From: Acidimicrobiaceae bacterium
GTDB lineage: Bacteria > Actinomycetota > Acidimicrobiia > Acidimicrobiales > RAAP-2
Assembly: GCA_003151235.1 (NCBI GenBank)
Contig: PLWZ01000057.1
Location: forward strand, 99,915-163,914
DNA length: 64,000 nucleotides
Direction of reading: 5' to 3'
Position 1 is the first letter of the stretch; each line of letters begins with the position of its first letter. A program made the position numbers and the translations under genes. Shown here piece after piece: positions 51,428 to 59,829 of the stretch. The notes beneath the pieces are model-generated. The model did no database searches and was not told the DNA's origin. It saw only the letters and a list, made by a program, of their open reading frames with translations.

Positions 51428-51620
51428 CTTCCCGTCCCGGGGGTCGGGGCCGAGAAGGCTGCTTGCCTGGCGGTGCGCGGGTCCTCGACGGGACCAACTT
51501 CCAGCGGTCCATTAGAAACGATTCCGGCAGTGCAAAAGTGCGGGGTAGGCAATCCATTTGGGGCGCGGTCTCTCTCCGATCTCCGTGTTGACGCGGGTTG
51601 CGATGATCAGAAGGGGGGCC

Positions 51621-52031
51621 ATGCCGAGCAAACCGCATGCCGCCAAGTCCCAGAGAGTCACGACCGCCCGAATGGAGCTCCTCCGAGAGGAGTCGATCGT
51701 CTCGATGCGCGAGCTTGAAGAGAGCATCGTCCGCATGCGTAACCAGTTGAAGTGGCTCGAAACGGCCCTCCGCCGCTCCCGCCGCCTGCTGGAAAGCGGC
51801 CGGCTGGCCGGTGAGATGGCCACGACGGCGGATCTTGCCGGGGGTCGCCGGGCGACGTCCGTGCTCATGCACGACATCCAGGCGGCCCGACACCGGGCCC
51901 AGCGGGCCCAGTTTCAACTGGCCGCGGCCGAAGGCAGCAGCATGGCCGACATCGCCCGGGTCTGGGGGGTCTCGCGCCAATTGGTGTCGCGCATGGTGAA
52001 GGAGCCGATGCCGCGCCGCAAGAAGGCCTAG
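51621..52031 (+). CDS. Small coiled-coil protein with C-terminal helix-turn-helix
   Basis: A 136-residue basic protein starting at ATG behind AAGGGGGG. Residues 20-70 are a long charged helix likely to form a coiled coil (LREESIVSMRELEESIVRMRNQLKWLETALRRSRRLL). Residues 107-125 (SSMADIARVWGVSRQLVSRMV) read as a helix-turn-helix. The basic ends (PRRKKA) fit DNA binding. It may be a regulator or nucleoid-associated factor. The next gene, a GNAT, starts three bases after its stop, so they are probably co-transcribed. Confidence 0.72.
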   Translation: MPSKPHAAKSQRVTTARMELLREESIVSMRELEESIVRMRNQLKWLETALRRSRRLLESGRLAGEMATTADLAGGRRATSVLMHDIQAARHRAQRAQFQLAAAEGSSMADIARVWGVSRQLVSRMVKEPMPRRKKA

Positions 52032-52034
52032 GGC

Positions 52035-52565
52035 TTGCCCGACGTCCGGGCGGCCCGACCCGATGAGTTCGCGTTGCTCGGCGCCGTCGAGGCCGAAGCC
52101 GGGGTTCGGTTCGCCGAGTTCGGGATGTTCCTCGAAGCGCCCGTGAGCGTCGCCGATCGCGGCGAGGTGCCGCTGGCCGTGTTCGTCGCCGGCGACCCGC
52201 CGGTCGGCTTCGCGTGGGTGCTCCCCGTGTGCGGGGAACCGCACCTCGAGGAGCTGGCTGTGATCCCGAGCGCCGGCCGGAGGGGGCTCGGTCGGGCCCT
52301 CGTCGAGGCGGTGTGCACGTGGGCGGGCGACGCGGGCTACCGATCTGTCACTCTGTGCACGTTCCGGGACGTTCCCTGGAACGCCCCCTTCTACCGAGCG
52401 GCCGGTTTCGTCGAGCTCGCGCCCGACGCGTGGTGCCCGGAGCTCGCGGCGATGCGGGCCACCGAACGCGCCAACGGTTTGGACGAGGTCGGCGCGCGCG
52501 TCGTCATGGTCCGGCACCTGCGCGCAGCTCCGAGAACCGGAAGCATGACGTCAGATGGTCGTTGA
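52035..52565 (+). CDS. GNAT family N-acetyltransferase
   Basis: A 176-residue GNAT protein starting with TTG three bases after the preceding stop. LAVFVAGDPPVGFAWVLPV is the central strand, LEELAVIPSAGRRGLGRALVEAV carries the acetyl-CoA motif (RRGLGR) and FYRAAGFVEL the C-terminal motif. Its 3' end overlaps the converging 3-methyladenine glycosylase gene by 62 bases. Substrate unknown. Confidence 0.85.
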   Translation: MPDVRAARPDEFALLGAVEAEAGVRFAEFGMFLEAPVSVADRGEVPLAVFVAGDPPVGFAWVLPVCGEPHLEELAVIPSAGRRGLGRALVEAVCTWAGDAGYRSVTLCTFRDVPWNAPFYRAAGFVELAPDAWCPELAAMRATERANGLDEVGARVVMVRHLRAAPRTGSMTSDGR

Positions 52566-53097
52566 CGAGTCCGGCCGCCTGCAGGTGCGAGTAGCAGACG
52601 ATCGGCCCGATGAAACGGAAGCCGCGTTGTCGGAGGTCCTTGCTGAGCCGGTCCGACAACTCGGTGCGCGCGGGGATCTGTGAGGTCATTGTCCAAGAGT
52701 TGACGATGGTTGCGCCGCCCACGAACTCCCAGAGGTAGGCGTCGAAGCTTCCGTGCGACTCTTTCATCGCGAGCAGTGCCCGCGCGTTGGTGACGGTGGA
52801 CTCGACCTTGGCCCGGTTGCGGATGATGCCCGGATCCTTCAGGAGCTTCTCCACCCGGCGCTTCGAGAAGCGGGCCACCTGGACGGGGTCGAACCCACAA
52901 AAGGCCTGGCGGTAGCCCTCGCGGCGCCGGAGCACGGTCAGCCAGCTGAGTCCGGCCTGGGCCGCTTCCAAGACCAGGAACTCGAAATGGCGATCGTCGT
53001 CGTGGACCGGGACTCCCCACTCTTCGTCGTGATACGGCGCCAAAAACTCCCCGTTTGCCCACTCACAGCGCGCAGTCTCGTCGGGTGTCGCGGTCAT
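52504..53097 (-). CDS. tag: DNA-3-methyladenine glycosylase I
   Basis: A 197-residue base-excision-repair enzyme removing 3-methyladenine from alkylated DNA. Family marks are the opening CEWAN, YHDEEWGVPVHDDRHFEFL-type segment (here with DDDRHFEFL), LVLEAAQAGLSWLTVLRRREGYR, GIIRNRAKVESTVTNAR and the C-terminal HLTSC. The first Cys/His and the last His/Cys form the expected zinc snap. The ATG at 53097 gives the standard N-terminus. It converges into the GNAT gene by 62 bases. Confidence 0.95.
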   Translation of the reverse strand: MTATPDETARCEWANGEFLAPYHDEEWGVPVHDDDRHFEFLVLEAAQAGLSWLTVLRRREGYRQAFCGFDPVQVARFSKRRVEKLLKDPGIIRNRAKVESTVTNARALLAMKESHGSFDAYLWEFVGGATIVNSWTMTSQIPARTELSDRLSKDLRQRGFRFIGPIVCYSHLQAAGLVNDHLTSCFRFSELRAGAGP

Positions 53098-53170
53098 TGC
53101 GTCCAGTCTTCCAGTCGGTTGGTTGTCGTCGATCGACGCGCGTGGGCGGTCGCGTGTCGTGCCGTTCGAG
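53098..53170. other. Promoter-proximal stretch before the tag gene
   Basis: The first part of a 588-base stretch (53098-53685) with no convincing gene. It must contain the promoter for the reverse-strand 3-methyladenine glycosylase. I see no clear operator here. Confidence 0.4.
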
Positions 53171-53275
53171 TTGGGGATTGCCTGGGGGCCACTTGGGGAG
53201 AATGTGACAGATGTTGGGGAGGAACGGTCGTCGTTTGGGGACGACGCGACTTTTGTGGGGAGAACATCTGGATTT
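53171..53275. repeat. Array of TTGGGGA repeats at about 21-base spacing
   Basis: The heptamer TTGGGGA occurs at 53171, 53193, 53214 and 53235, and as GTGGGGA at 53255. Spacings are 22, 21, 21 and 20 bases, close to two helical turns, so all copies face one side of the helix. An 8-base inverted repeat (CAGATGTT 53208-53215, AACATCTG 53263-53270) frames the last three copies. The pattern resembles iterons, multi-site regulator boxes, or multiple end repeats of an IS21-like element; none of these is established. Confidence 0.6.
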
Positions 53276-53359
53276 CGCGAAGAGGTCTTGACCCGGCAAT
53301 TCGAAAAGCGCATTCTTGGCATCAGTTCGGGTGGCTAAAGCCCGCCACAGCCCCCAGGG

Positions 53360-53685
53360 GGTCGCCGCAAGGTGAGTCCAAGGGAGCAAGACCGAAGAGA
53401 AGCCGCAAGGCGGATCAGAGGAGGATCCGAGGGAAAGCCGCAAGGCGGACCCAAGGACGGTCAGTGCCCGCGAGGGTGGCTGATCGGGGCGGAGGAAAGG
53501 TGCCCGACAGGCGGCTCTGCAAAGGTCGGCGGCTTCCCTGGAGCTTGTCGGCTTGCGCCGGGTGGGGGTTGTCCGACACGGCTCCTGCTGCGGGTTGCAG
53601 CAGACCACCACGGGCGTAGCCCCGAGGAGCACGGACGGTTTCGGCCGGACGGTTACTCGGGGCTGCGTCGCGTCCGGGCCCGGTT
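53360..53685. other. Hairpin-rich segment with GCCGCAAGG repeats, candidate structured RNA or element remnant
   Basis: No reading frame here has gene-like composition. GCCGCAAGG occurs at 53364, 53402 and 53437 (35-38 base period), the last two inside short GCC-GCAA-GGC hairpins. Further on, CTGCTGC (53585-53591) pairs with GCAGCAG (53597-53603), GGAGC+GTCGG (53539-53550) with CCGAC+GCTCC (53572-53585), competing for one base, and CCGGACG (53645-53651) with CGTCCGG (53671-53677). It does not contain the conserved blocks of RNase P RNA, tmRNA or SRP RNA. Either strand could be transcribed. Confidence 0.4.
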
Positions 53686-54624
53686 TTACCCGGTCGAGCC
53701 GCGCACGACGATGGGTCCCGTCAGGCCGTCGACGGCGCAGGGGTCGTCGACGTCGGTGCACCGCTCACACTCGAGCTCGAGGGTCGTGTGGGCCAGGGCG
53801 AACGGGACCGCCACCGCCGATCGGACGAGGTCACCGAGCGCCTGAGCCTCCTCGAGCGTCGGGTGGCCGTCGAGGACCAGGTGGGCCGACAGAGCCCGGA
53901 ACTCGCTCGACAGGCTCCAGACGTGCAGGTCATGGACCTCGGAGACCCCGTCGACCCCGGTGATCGCCGAACGCAGCGCGACGAGGTCGACGTCGGCCGG
54001 CGTGGACTCGAGCAGCACGTCGACGCTCGCCCGGACCAATCGGTAGGCCTGGAAGATGATCAAGAGCGAGACGGCCAGCGACGCCGCGGGGTCGGCCAGA
54101 TCGGCCCGATGACCCGCCACGAGGATGACCACCCCGGCCGCGAGCGCAAGCGCCGCCGACATCGCGTCCGCCGACATGTGCACCATCGCTGCGCGCATGT
54201 TGAGGTCGGCCGAGCGGTCGTGGAGGACCCCGGCGGCCACGAGGTTGGTCACGAGCGCGATGCCGGCGACGATCGCGAGCGGCGTCCCGTTCACGGTCTC
54301 GGGATGCACGACGCGTTCAATCGACAAGATGACGATCGTGACGGTGACCACGGCCAGGGCGACCGCATTGAACAACGCGGCCAGGATGGTGGCGCGGTGG
54401 TTCCCGAACGATCGCGATTCGTTTCTCGGCCGCGCGGCCCACCGCAGCGCGAACACGGCGGCCGCCAGTCCGGCCACGTCGGTCAGGTTGTGCCCGGCGT
54501 CGGCGAGCAGGGCCGACGCGTGCGCGGCCAGCCCGCCGACCACCTCGCCGGCGACCAGGGCCACATTGATGCCGAGGGCGATCCATAGCCGCGTCTGACG
54601 GTTCACCGTCGTCCCGGTGCTCAC
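53686..54624 (-). CDS. Cation diffusion facilitator (CDF) family transporter
   Basis: A 312-residue metal/proton antiporter with about six helices. The two metal sites are in ADAGHNLTD (D42, H45, D49) and HMSADAM (H149, D153), the pattern of Zn/Cd/Co CDF proteins (ZitB/CzcD-like). A cytoplasmic C-terminal domain (VSEVHDLHVWSLSSEFRALSAHLVLD) is the usual ferredoxin-like regulatory fold, and the tail has a cysteine cluster (ECERCTDVDDPC). It starts at GTG overlapping the nucleotidyltransferase stop (GTGA). It is the last gene of a five-gene operon. Confidence 0.94.
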   Translation of the reverse strand: MSTGTTVNRQTRLWIALGINVALVAGEVVGGLAAHASALLADAGHNLTDVAGLAAAVFALRWAARPRNESRSFGNHRATILAALFNAVALAVVTVTIVILSIERVVHPETVNGTPLAIVAGIALVTNLVAAGVLHDRSADLNMRAAMVHMSADAMSAALALAAGVVILVAGHRADLADPAASLAVSLLIIFQAYRLVRASVDVLLESTPADVDLVALRSAITGVDGVSEVHDLHVWSLSSEFRALSAHLVLDGHPTLEEAQALGDLVRSAVAVPFALAHTTLELECERCTDVDDPCAVDGLTGPIVVRGSTG

Positions 54625-55481
54625 AGGTCCGACCACAGCGTTGCGGGCCGCTCGGCTCGGGCCACCTGGGCCGCGACATCGTCCTGGACGAGCGCCAGGT
54701 CGTCGGGGTGCGTCACCCCGACGCAGCGGCTGTCGGTCGGGAGCACCGTGAATCGTTGGCCCGCCGGCTCCGCGACGAGTCGGCCCACCAGATCGGGCAG
54801 CAGCACCTCGCCCTCCCCCGCGCCGTGCATCGCGCGCCGGAGCTCGTCGCCCATTCCCGCGGAGAAGCCCCACAGGTTCATCGACACCAGTGTCGCCGGG
54901 TCGAGCAGGCCCGGTTCTCGGCCGTCGCCGGTCCCGAACATGCCGTCGCCGCGCGGGACGACGCCCCGGCGCTCCTCGATCTGGATCAGGCGGCCGCCCG
55001 GCCCGGTCACACAGACGCCCCGAGTCACGGGCGACGAACCGATGACGGCGCGCCCGAGCCGGAAACCGACCAGCGCGTTGTCCGTGTCGGGGCCCGTCAG
55101 ATGCGCCCGCAAGATGCCGAGAGCGGACGGCCCGTAGAGGTCGTCGGCGTTGGCGACGCCGAAAGCACCGGTGCGCTCGACCTCGGGCCACGCCGACAGC
55201 ACGGCGTCGACCGTGCCCCTCGGGATCGCCTGCAGGGCGAACCGGACGTCGACGGCGCCGGGCCAGTGCCGCTCGACGTGGTCCCGGATCACCTGGCCGG
55301 TCTCGTTCCCGATGACGAGCACGATCGTTGCGAACCCCGACGCCAGCGCGTCGCTGGCCACGAGGTCGACGATGGCCTCGCCCGCCGGTCCGACCGGGGC
55401 CAGGGGCTTCAATCCCCCGTAACGGACCGCTCGCCCGGCCGCCAGGATCACCAGGACCGGGCCGGCGTTGCCTGGGGTCAC
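54621..55481 (-). CDS. Sugar-nucleotide-type nucleotidyltransferase
   Basis: A 286-residue NTP-transferase-like protein. The N-terminal block LVILAAGRAVRYGGLKPLAPVG is the glycine-rich NTP-binding loop with its conserved Arg and Lys, and GVANADDLYGPSAL holds the metal-binding Asp. Relatives make NDP-sugars or CDP-alcohols. The GTG start overlaps the KAS III stop (GTGA) and its stop overlaps the CDF start. The sugar or alcohol substrate is unknown. Confidence 0.85.
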   Translation of the reverse strand: MTPGNAGPVLVILAAGRAVRYGGLKPLAPVGPAGEAIVDLVASDALASGFATIVLVIGNETGQVIRDHVERHWPGAVDVRFALQAIPRGTVDAVLSAWPEVERTGAFGVANADDLYGPSALGILRAHLTGPDTDNALVGFRLGRAVIGSSPVTRGVCVTGPGGRLIQIEERRGVVPRGDGMFGTGDGREPGLLDPATLVSMNLWGFSAGMGDELRRAMHGAGEGEVLLPDLVGRLVAEPAGQRFTVLPTDSRCVGVTHPDDLALVQDDVAAQVARAERPATLWSDL

Positions 55482-56413
55482 GCCCCCCAGCGTAGGACGG
55501 CGCTCGCCCAGCTCATGCCCCCGCCGAAGCCGGTCAGCAACAGCAGGTCGCCGTCGTTCACCCGACCCGTCTGCAGGGCGTGATCGAGCGCCAGGGGGAT
55601 CGATGCGGACGACGTGTTGCCGTAGCGGTCGATGACGATCGCCGTGCGCTCTTCGGGGATCCCGAGGCGCTGGCAGGCCGCCTGGATGATCCGAAGGTTG
55701 GCCTGGTGGGGGATGAGCATGGTGATCTCGTCGATGCCGACCCCGGCGTCGTCCAAGGCCTGCTTGGCCGACTCGACGACGACTCGCACGGCCTTGCGGA
55801 AGATCTCCTGGCCGTCCATGTAGAGGTATCCGCCGTGATCGCAATAGAGAAGGTGCCGCAGCGAGCCGTCCGAGTGGAGGTTGTGGCTGAGCAGGTTGCC
55901 CGGGCCCTCGACCGCCTCGACCACCACCGCGCCGGCCCCGTCGCCGACCAGCACGGCGATCTTGCGGTCGTCCCAGTCGGTGATGCGGCTGAGCGTCTCC
56001 GCGCCCACGAGAAGGATGCGATCGGTGCCGGTCGCGGCGAGGCCGGCGCTCACCGCCAGTCCGTACACGAAACCCGAGCAGGCCGCGTTGATGTCGAAGG
56101 CACCGCCGGGGATCCCGAGCAGCTCCTGGACGGTCGAGGCCGTCGACGGCACCATGGCGTCGGGGGTCGTGGTGGCCAGCACCAGCATGTCGATGTCGGC
56201 GGCGGCCACCCCGGCCCGGTCGAGCGCCAGTTGCCCGGCCTCGGCGGCGAGCGAGGAGGTCGTCCCTCCAATGTGGCGCTCGCGGATGCCGGTCCGTTCG
56301 GTGATCCACGCGTCGCTCGTGTCGAGCCGTGCCGCGAGGTCGTCGTTGGTCAACACCTTGTCGGGCACCGCGATCCCGCAGCTCCGCACGACGATGCCTC
56401 GGCCGAGACTCAT
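55478..56413 (-). CDS. 3-oxoacyl-ACP synthase III-like (KAS III/FabH) protein
   Basis: A 311-residue condensing enzyme. The catalytic triad is Cys112 (NAACSGFVYGL), His236 (LIPHQANLRII) and Asn266 (DRYGNTSSASI). GDGAGAVVVEA and the closing GFGGGMSWASAVLRW are family blocks. It primes fatty-acid or polyketide chains from acyl-CoA and malonyl-ACP. The ATG overlaps the thiolase stop (ATGA). Being in an operon with a thiolase and an LLM enzyme rather than with acpP/fabF suggests a specialised acyl pathway (inference). Confidence 0.93.
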   Translation of the reverse strand: MSLGRGIVVRSCGIAVPDKVLTNDDLAARLDTSDAWITERTGIRERHIGGTTSSLAAEAGQLALDRAGVAAADIDMLVLATTTPDAMVPSTASTVQELLGIPGGAFDINAACSGFVYGLAVSAGLAATGTDRILLVGAETLSRITDWDDRKIAVLVGDGAGAVVVEAVEGPGNLLSHNLHSDGSLRHLLYCDHGGYLYMDGQEIFRKAVRVVVESAKQALDDAGVGIDEITMLIPHQANLRIIQAACQRLGIPEERTAIVIDRYGNTSSASIPLALDHALQTGRVNDGDLLLLTGFGGGMSWASAVLRWGA

Positions 56414-57600
56414 CGCGGCCCTGAGATCGCCGTCACGCCGACATAGCCGGCGTCACCGTCGATGATGCCGCCGGTGTTCACGGCCAGGCCCAGTCGGGCC
56501 TCGGACACCTGCCGGGGGCCGGCCCGACCGCGCAGGTGGGTCACGATCTCGACGACCTGGGCGATACCGGTGGCGCCCAGTGGGTGACCGCGGGCCACGA
56601 GGCCCCCGCTCGGGTTGACGGTCACGGCCCGGCCACCGATGGCGGTGTCGCCGGCCGCGGTCGCCGGCCCGGCCTCCCCGGGTCCGAAGAACCCGAGCGA
56701 CTCGAGGGCGAACAGCTCCTCGGCGCTCGTTGCGTCGTGGAGCTCGACGATGTCGAAGTCCTCCGGGCCGAGCCCGAACGATTGGTAGGCGGCGCCGGCG
56801 GTCTCGGCCATGCGGTCGTGGTAGTCGAGGCTGCCGAAGCCGGATCGGGCCATCGAGCCGACGATATTGGCAACGGGCTCGGCGAAGCTCGTCGGATCAC
56901 CTGCGAGGACGATCGCCGCGGCGCCGTCGGTGAACGAGCTGCACATGAGTCGGGTCAACACACCGGCGACCTGGGGTGAACCGAGTACCTCGTCCATGGT
57001 GACCGCCCGCTGGCATTGGGCCAGGGGGTTGAGGGCGCCATTGCGGCGTGCCTTGACCGACGCTGACGCGATCTGCTCGAGGGTGGCGCCACGCTCCTCC
57101 ATGAACTGCGCCGCCCAGGCGGCGTTCAGGCCCATGAGGATGCTGCCGGCGGGGTTGCCGTTTTCGGCGAGCCTTGCGTGCATGTCGGCCCGGTAGTCCG
57201 ACGGCAGCCCCGACTCGATCGCCTCCAGGGTGCCGGCTCGGTCACCGGTCCACATCTTCTCGACGCCGAGCACCAGGATCGGCCGGTCTTCGGCCATGGC
57301 CGCGAGCGCCCCCATGTGCAGCGCCGACGAACCTCCTGCGCACGAGTTGTCGATGTTCACGATCGGCACGTCTCCGAGCGCGGACTTCCTGAGCCACGCC
57401 TGTCCCCGGACGGACCCCTGGTCGTTGAGGCGGCCGCCGCTCGCGTTGCCGGCAACGACGAGCGCGAGATCCTCCGCGTGCACGCCCGAGTCGGCCAGCG
57501 CCTCGGTCACCACCTGGACGGCCATCTGGTCCGGATTTTGGTCGCGGCGGCTCATGTCGGTCATGGCGGTGCCGAGGATGGCGACGTTGTGGCTGCTCAT
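56410..57600 (-). CDS. Thiolase/SCP-x-like acyltransferase
   Basis: A 396-residue thiolase-fold protein. Cys87 (DNSCAGGSSAL) is the nucleophile position, HDATSAEELFALESLG contains the histidine block, and GGLVARGHPLGATGIAQ is the C-terminal His loop; the late CGP-type cysteine block is not obvious (LAVNTGGIIDGDAGYVG). This pattern fits lipid-transfer/SCP-x thiolases of actinobacteria, acting on sterol side chains or acyl-CoAs. It starts at ATG overlapping the oxidoreductase stop and ends overlapping KAS III. Confidence 0.9.
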   Translation of the reverse strand: MSSHNVAILGTAMTDMSRRDQNPDQMAVQVVTEALADSGVHAEDLALVVAGNASGGRLNDQGSVRGQAWLRKSALGDVPIVNIDNSCAGGSSALHMGALAAMAEDRPILVLGVEKMWTGDRAGTLEAIESGLPSDYRADMHARLAENGNPAGSILMGLNAAWAAQFMEERGATLEQIASASVKARRNGALNPLAQCQRAVTMDEVLGSPQVAGVLTRLMCSSFTDGAAAIVLAGDPTSFAEPVANIVGSMARSGFGSLDYHDRMAETAGAAYQSFGLGPEDFDIVELHDATSAEELFALESLGFFGPGEAGPATAAGDTAIGGRAVTVNPSGGLVARGHPLGATGIAQVVEIVTHLRGRAGPRQVSEARLGLAVNTGGIIDGDAGYVGVTAISGPR

Positions 57601-58673
57601 GGGGTGGCTCCCAGGGGCTCGAGTTCTGGTGAGGGGACGGGCTCGGCGACGACCTCGGCCCGGTCGGTTGAAAGGCGGGACCGGAGCGCCTCGACCACGG
57701 GACCGAAGTGGTCCAGGGTCTCGTCCGCCGCGACCATGACGACCACATGGCCGGCACCGGCTTCGTGGTAGGCGGCGATGCCGGCGGCGCAGTCGTCGGG
57801 GGTTCCGGCGACGAGATGACGGTCGAAGGCCTTCGGGGGAAGGTTGTAGAGGTCGGCCAACCAGGCCGTCCCCGCTCTGCGTGCCACCTCTACGGAGTCC
57901 CCGCAGCACACCAGGACAACGACGGAGGTGTCGATCGAGGCGGGATCGCGGCCGGCGTCGATCGCCAGGTCGAAGAGCCGCGTGCGGCCGGTTCGGTATT
58001 CATCGGACCGGATGAGAAACGGGACCCAGCCGTCTCCGACCCGGGCGGTGCGCTTGAGTGCGGCCTCGCTGTTCCCGGCCAGCCAGATCGGGATGGGCGA
58101 GCACGCGGGCTCCTGCCGGTAACGGGTTTCGGGGTCGCCGCCGCTGGCCCATGCGCGGCTCAGCGCGTCGATCCCTTCGTCGAGAAGTCGTCCCCGGCGT
58201 GAGTAGTCGACCTCTGCGGCCTCATATTCGCCCGGATGACTCCCGACTCCGAGGCCGAGCACGAACCGACCACCGGAGAGCAACTGGAGCGTCCCGGCCT
58301 GACGGGCCACCGCGGCGGGGCTTCGCATCGGGAGTTGCAAGACGCACGTGCCGAGTGTTGCCGCGGTGCTCGCCGTCGCAGCGACCGCAAGCGAGGTCAA
58401 GGGTTCTAGGACCGGGCGGTGCCAGAACAGGTGATCGCAGGCCCAAAGACCGGTTGCGCCGGCTTGTTCAGCCTTACTGACGATGGTACGTAGGCGGTCG
58501 GTAACACCGGTGGTATGCGAACTCGTCCCACCCTCGGTAGTACCTGATCCACCAGGGATTTCTTGCCACGGGATGGTGGGCAAGATCAATCCGACGGACC
58601 CCAGTGGCCCCACGGGTCGTACCGAGTGCACAACCAAGTCTATGGCGGTTGTTCCAGCTCGCGCCACACCCAT
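57597..58673 (-). CDS. LLM-class F420-dependent oxidoreductase
   Basis: A luciferase-like oxidoreductase of about 358 residues from ATG 58673. GLILPTIPWQEIPGG, the segment ATGLWACDHLFWHRPVLEPLTSLAVAAT, TLGTCVLQLPMRSPAAVARQAGTLQLLSGGRFVLGLGVG and PIPIWLAGNSEAALKRTARVGDGWVP are all typical of the F420 branch. GTG codons at 58631 and 58613 are alternative starts that lose only the N-terminal tail. The stop overlaps the thiolase ATG, so it heads the five-gene operon. Substrate unknown. Confidence 0.9.
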   Translation of the reverse strand: MGVARAGTTAIDLVVHSVRPVGPLGSVGLILPTIPWQEIPGGSGTTEGGTSSHTTGVTDRLRTIVSKAEQAGATGLWACDHLFWHRPVLEPLTSLAVAATASTAATLGTCVLQLPMRSPAAVARQAGTLQLLSGGRFVLGLGVGSHPGEYEAAEVDYSRRGRLLDEGIDALSRAWASGGDPETRYRQEPACSPIPIWLAGNSEAALKRTARVGDGWVPFLIRSDEYRTGRTRLFDLAIDAGRDPASIDTSVVVLVCCGDSVEVARRAGTAWLADLYNLPPKAFDRHLVAGTPDDCAAGIAAYHEAGAGHVVVMVAADETLDHFGPVVEALRSRLSTDRAEVVAEPVPSPELEPLGATP

Positions 58674-58781
58674 TGGTGCAACGCCGCCGCGCACCCGGGA
58701 GTACGCGAGCGAAACGTATCTCGCGTCGGGTGGACGCGTCTTTCGGATCCTTTCGACGTAGACGCCGGTACGATCCATCCC

Positions 58782-59801
58782 ATGTCCTCCGTCGTTGACC
58801 TCCGGAGTGACACCGTGACCCGGCCGACGCCCGCGATGCGCAAGGCGATGGCGGAAGCGGAGGTGGGGGACGACGGATACGGCGAGGACCCGACCGTCAA
58901 CGCGCTCGAGGCGGCATTCGCCGAGCGGATGGGGATGGAGGCGGCCGTCTTCGTGCCGTCGGGTGTCATGGGCAACCAGATCGCCCTGCGGGTGCTCGGC
59001 CGGCCAGGAACGGCCGTGATCGTCGGCCGGCGCCAGCACCTGGTCGCCTACGAGAACGGAGCGGCCGGACGGAACACCGAGGTCCAGCTGGCCCCGGTCG
59101 ACGACACCGACGGGATCATCGACCCGCAGGACGTCGTCTGGGCGCGGGAGGGGGCCGAGCATCATCTGCTCCCGCCGAGCATGGTCTCGATCGAGAACAC
59201 CCATATGCCCTCGGGCGGGCGGGCATGGTCGCTCGAGCAGCTGAAGGCGTTGCGGGCCGTCGCCGGTGATCTCCCGATCCACGTCGACGGTGCCCGGATC
59301 TTCAACGCCGAGGTCGCTCTCGGCGTGCCGGTCGCCCGCCTGGTCGAGGGCGCGACGACCGTGATGGCATGCCTCTCCAAGGGCCTGTGCGCACCGGTTG
59401 GTTCGATGCTGGCCGGTTCGAGCGATGTGATCACCGAGGCCCGGGTCGAGCGGCACCGTTTCGGCGGGGCGATGCGCCAGGCCGGGGTGATCGCGGCGGC
59501 GGGGCTGGTCGCGCTGGACTCGATGGTCGGACGGCTCGCCGAGGACCACGCCCGGGCACGACGCCTCGCCGACGCCGTGGCGGCGCGTTGGCCTGCCTGC
59601 GGGCTCGACCCGGGATCCGTCATGACCAACTGCGTCGTGTTCGCTCACCCGGACCCGTCGGCGCTGTTTGCGCACCTCGGTTCGTTCGGTGTTCTGGCCG
59701 GCACCATCGCTCCAGGCACCGTGCGGATGATGACCCACCACGACATCGACGACGATGGGATCGACCGGGCCATCGGCGCGTTGGACGCCGCACCGGGATG
59801 A
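58782..59801 (+). CDS. Threonine aldolase/beta-eliminating lyase-like PLP enzyme
   Basis: A 339-residue PLP enzyme of the low-specificity threonine aldolase type. VDLRSDTVTRPTPAMRKAM is the family opening, DDGYGEDPTVNALEA and FVPSGVMGNQIAL form the active-site wall, HVDGARIFNA holds the ring-binding Asp, and K200 (MACLSKGLCAPVGSML) binds PLP. It cleaves threonine or allo-threonine to glycine and acetaldehyde, or a related beta-hydroxy amino acid. It is divergent from the oxidoreductase operon and 28 bases upstream of another LLM gene. Confidence 0.93.
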   Translation: MSSVVDLRSDTVTRPTPAMRKAMAEAEVGDDGYGEDPTVNALEAAFAERMGMEAAVFVPSGVMGNQIALRVLGRPGTAVIVGRRQHLVAYENGAAGRNTEVQLAPVDDTDGIIDPQDVVWAREGAEHHLLPPSMVSIENTHMPSGGRAWSLEQLKALRAVAGDLPIHVDGARIFNAEVALGVPVARLVEGATTVMACLSKGLCAPVGSMLAGSSDVITEARVERHRFGGAMRQAGVIAAAGLVALDSMVGRLAEDHARARRLADAVAARWPACGLDPGSVMTNCVVFAHPDPSALFAHLGSFGVLAGTIAPGTVRMMTHHDIDDDGIDRAIGALDAAPG

Positions 59802-59829
59802 TCCGCTCCGAGCGATTGACGAGGTCCCG

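Noticed and set aside
53208..53270. DnaA-box cluster in the TTGGGGA array
   Set aside because: The heptamer and its complement TCCCCAA do not match the TTGTCCACA-type box, and no dnaA, dnaN or gyr genes are near.
53364..53450. CRISPR array made of the GCCGCAAGG units
   Set aside because: Only three short, imperfect units with similar, not unique, intervening sequence and no cas genes.
53360..53690. RNase P RNA, tmRNA or SRP RNA in the gene-free stretch
   Set aside because: GGAGGAAAGG at 53491-53500 recalls the RNase P P4 strand, but the following GTCCGGGC and the distal conserved blocks are missing; no tmRNA tag frame or SRP GGAAGG loop was found.
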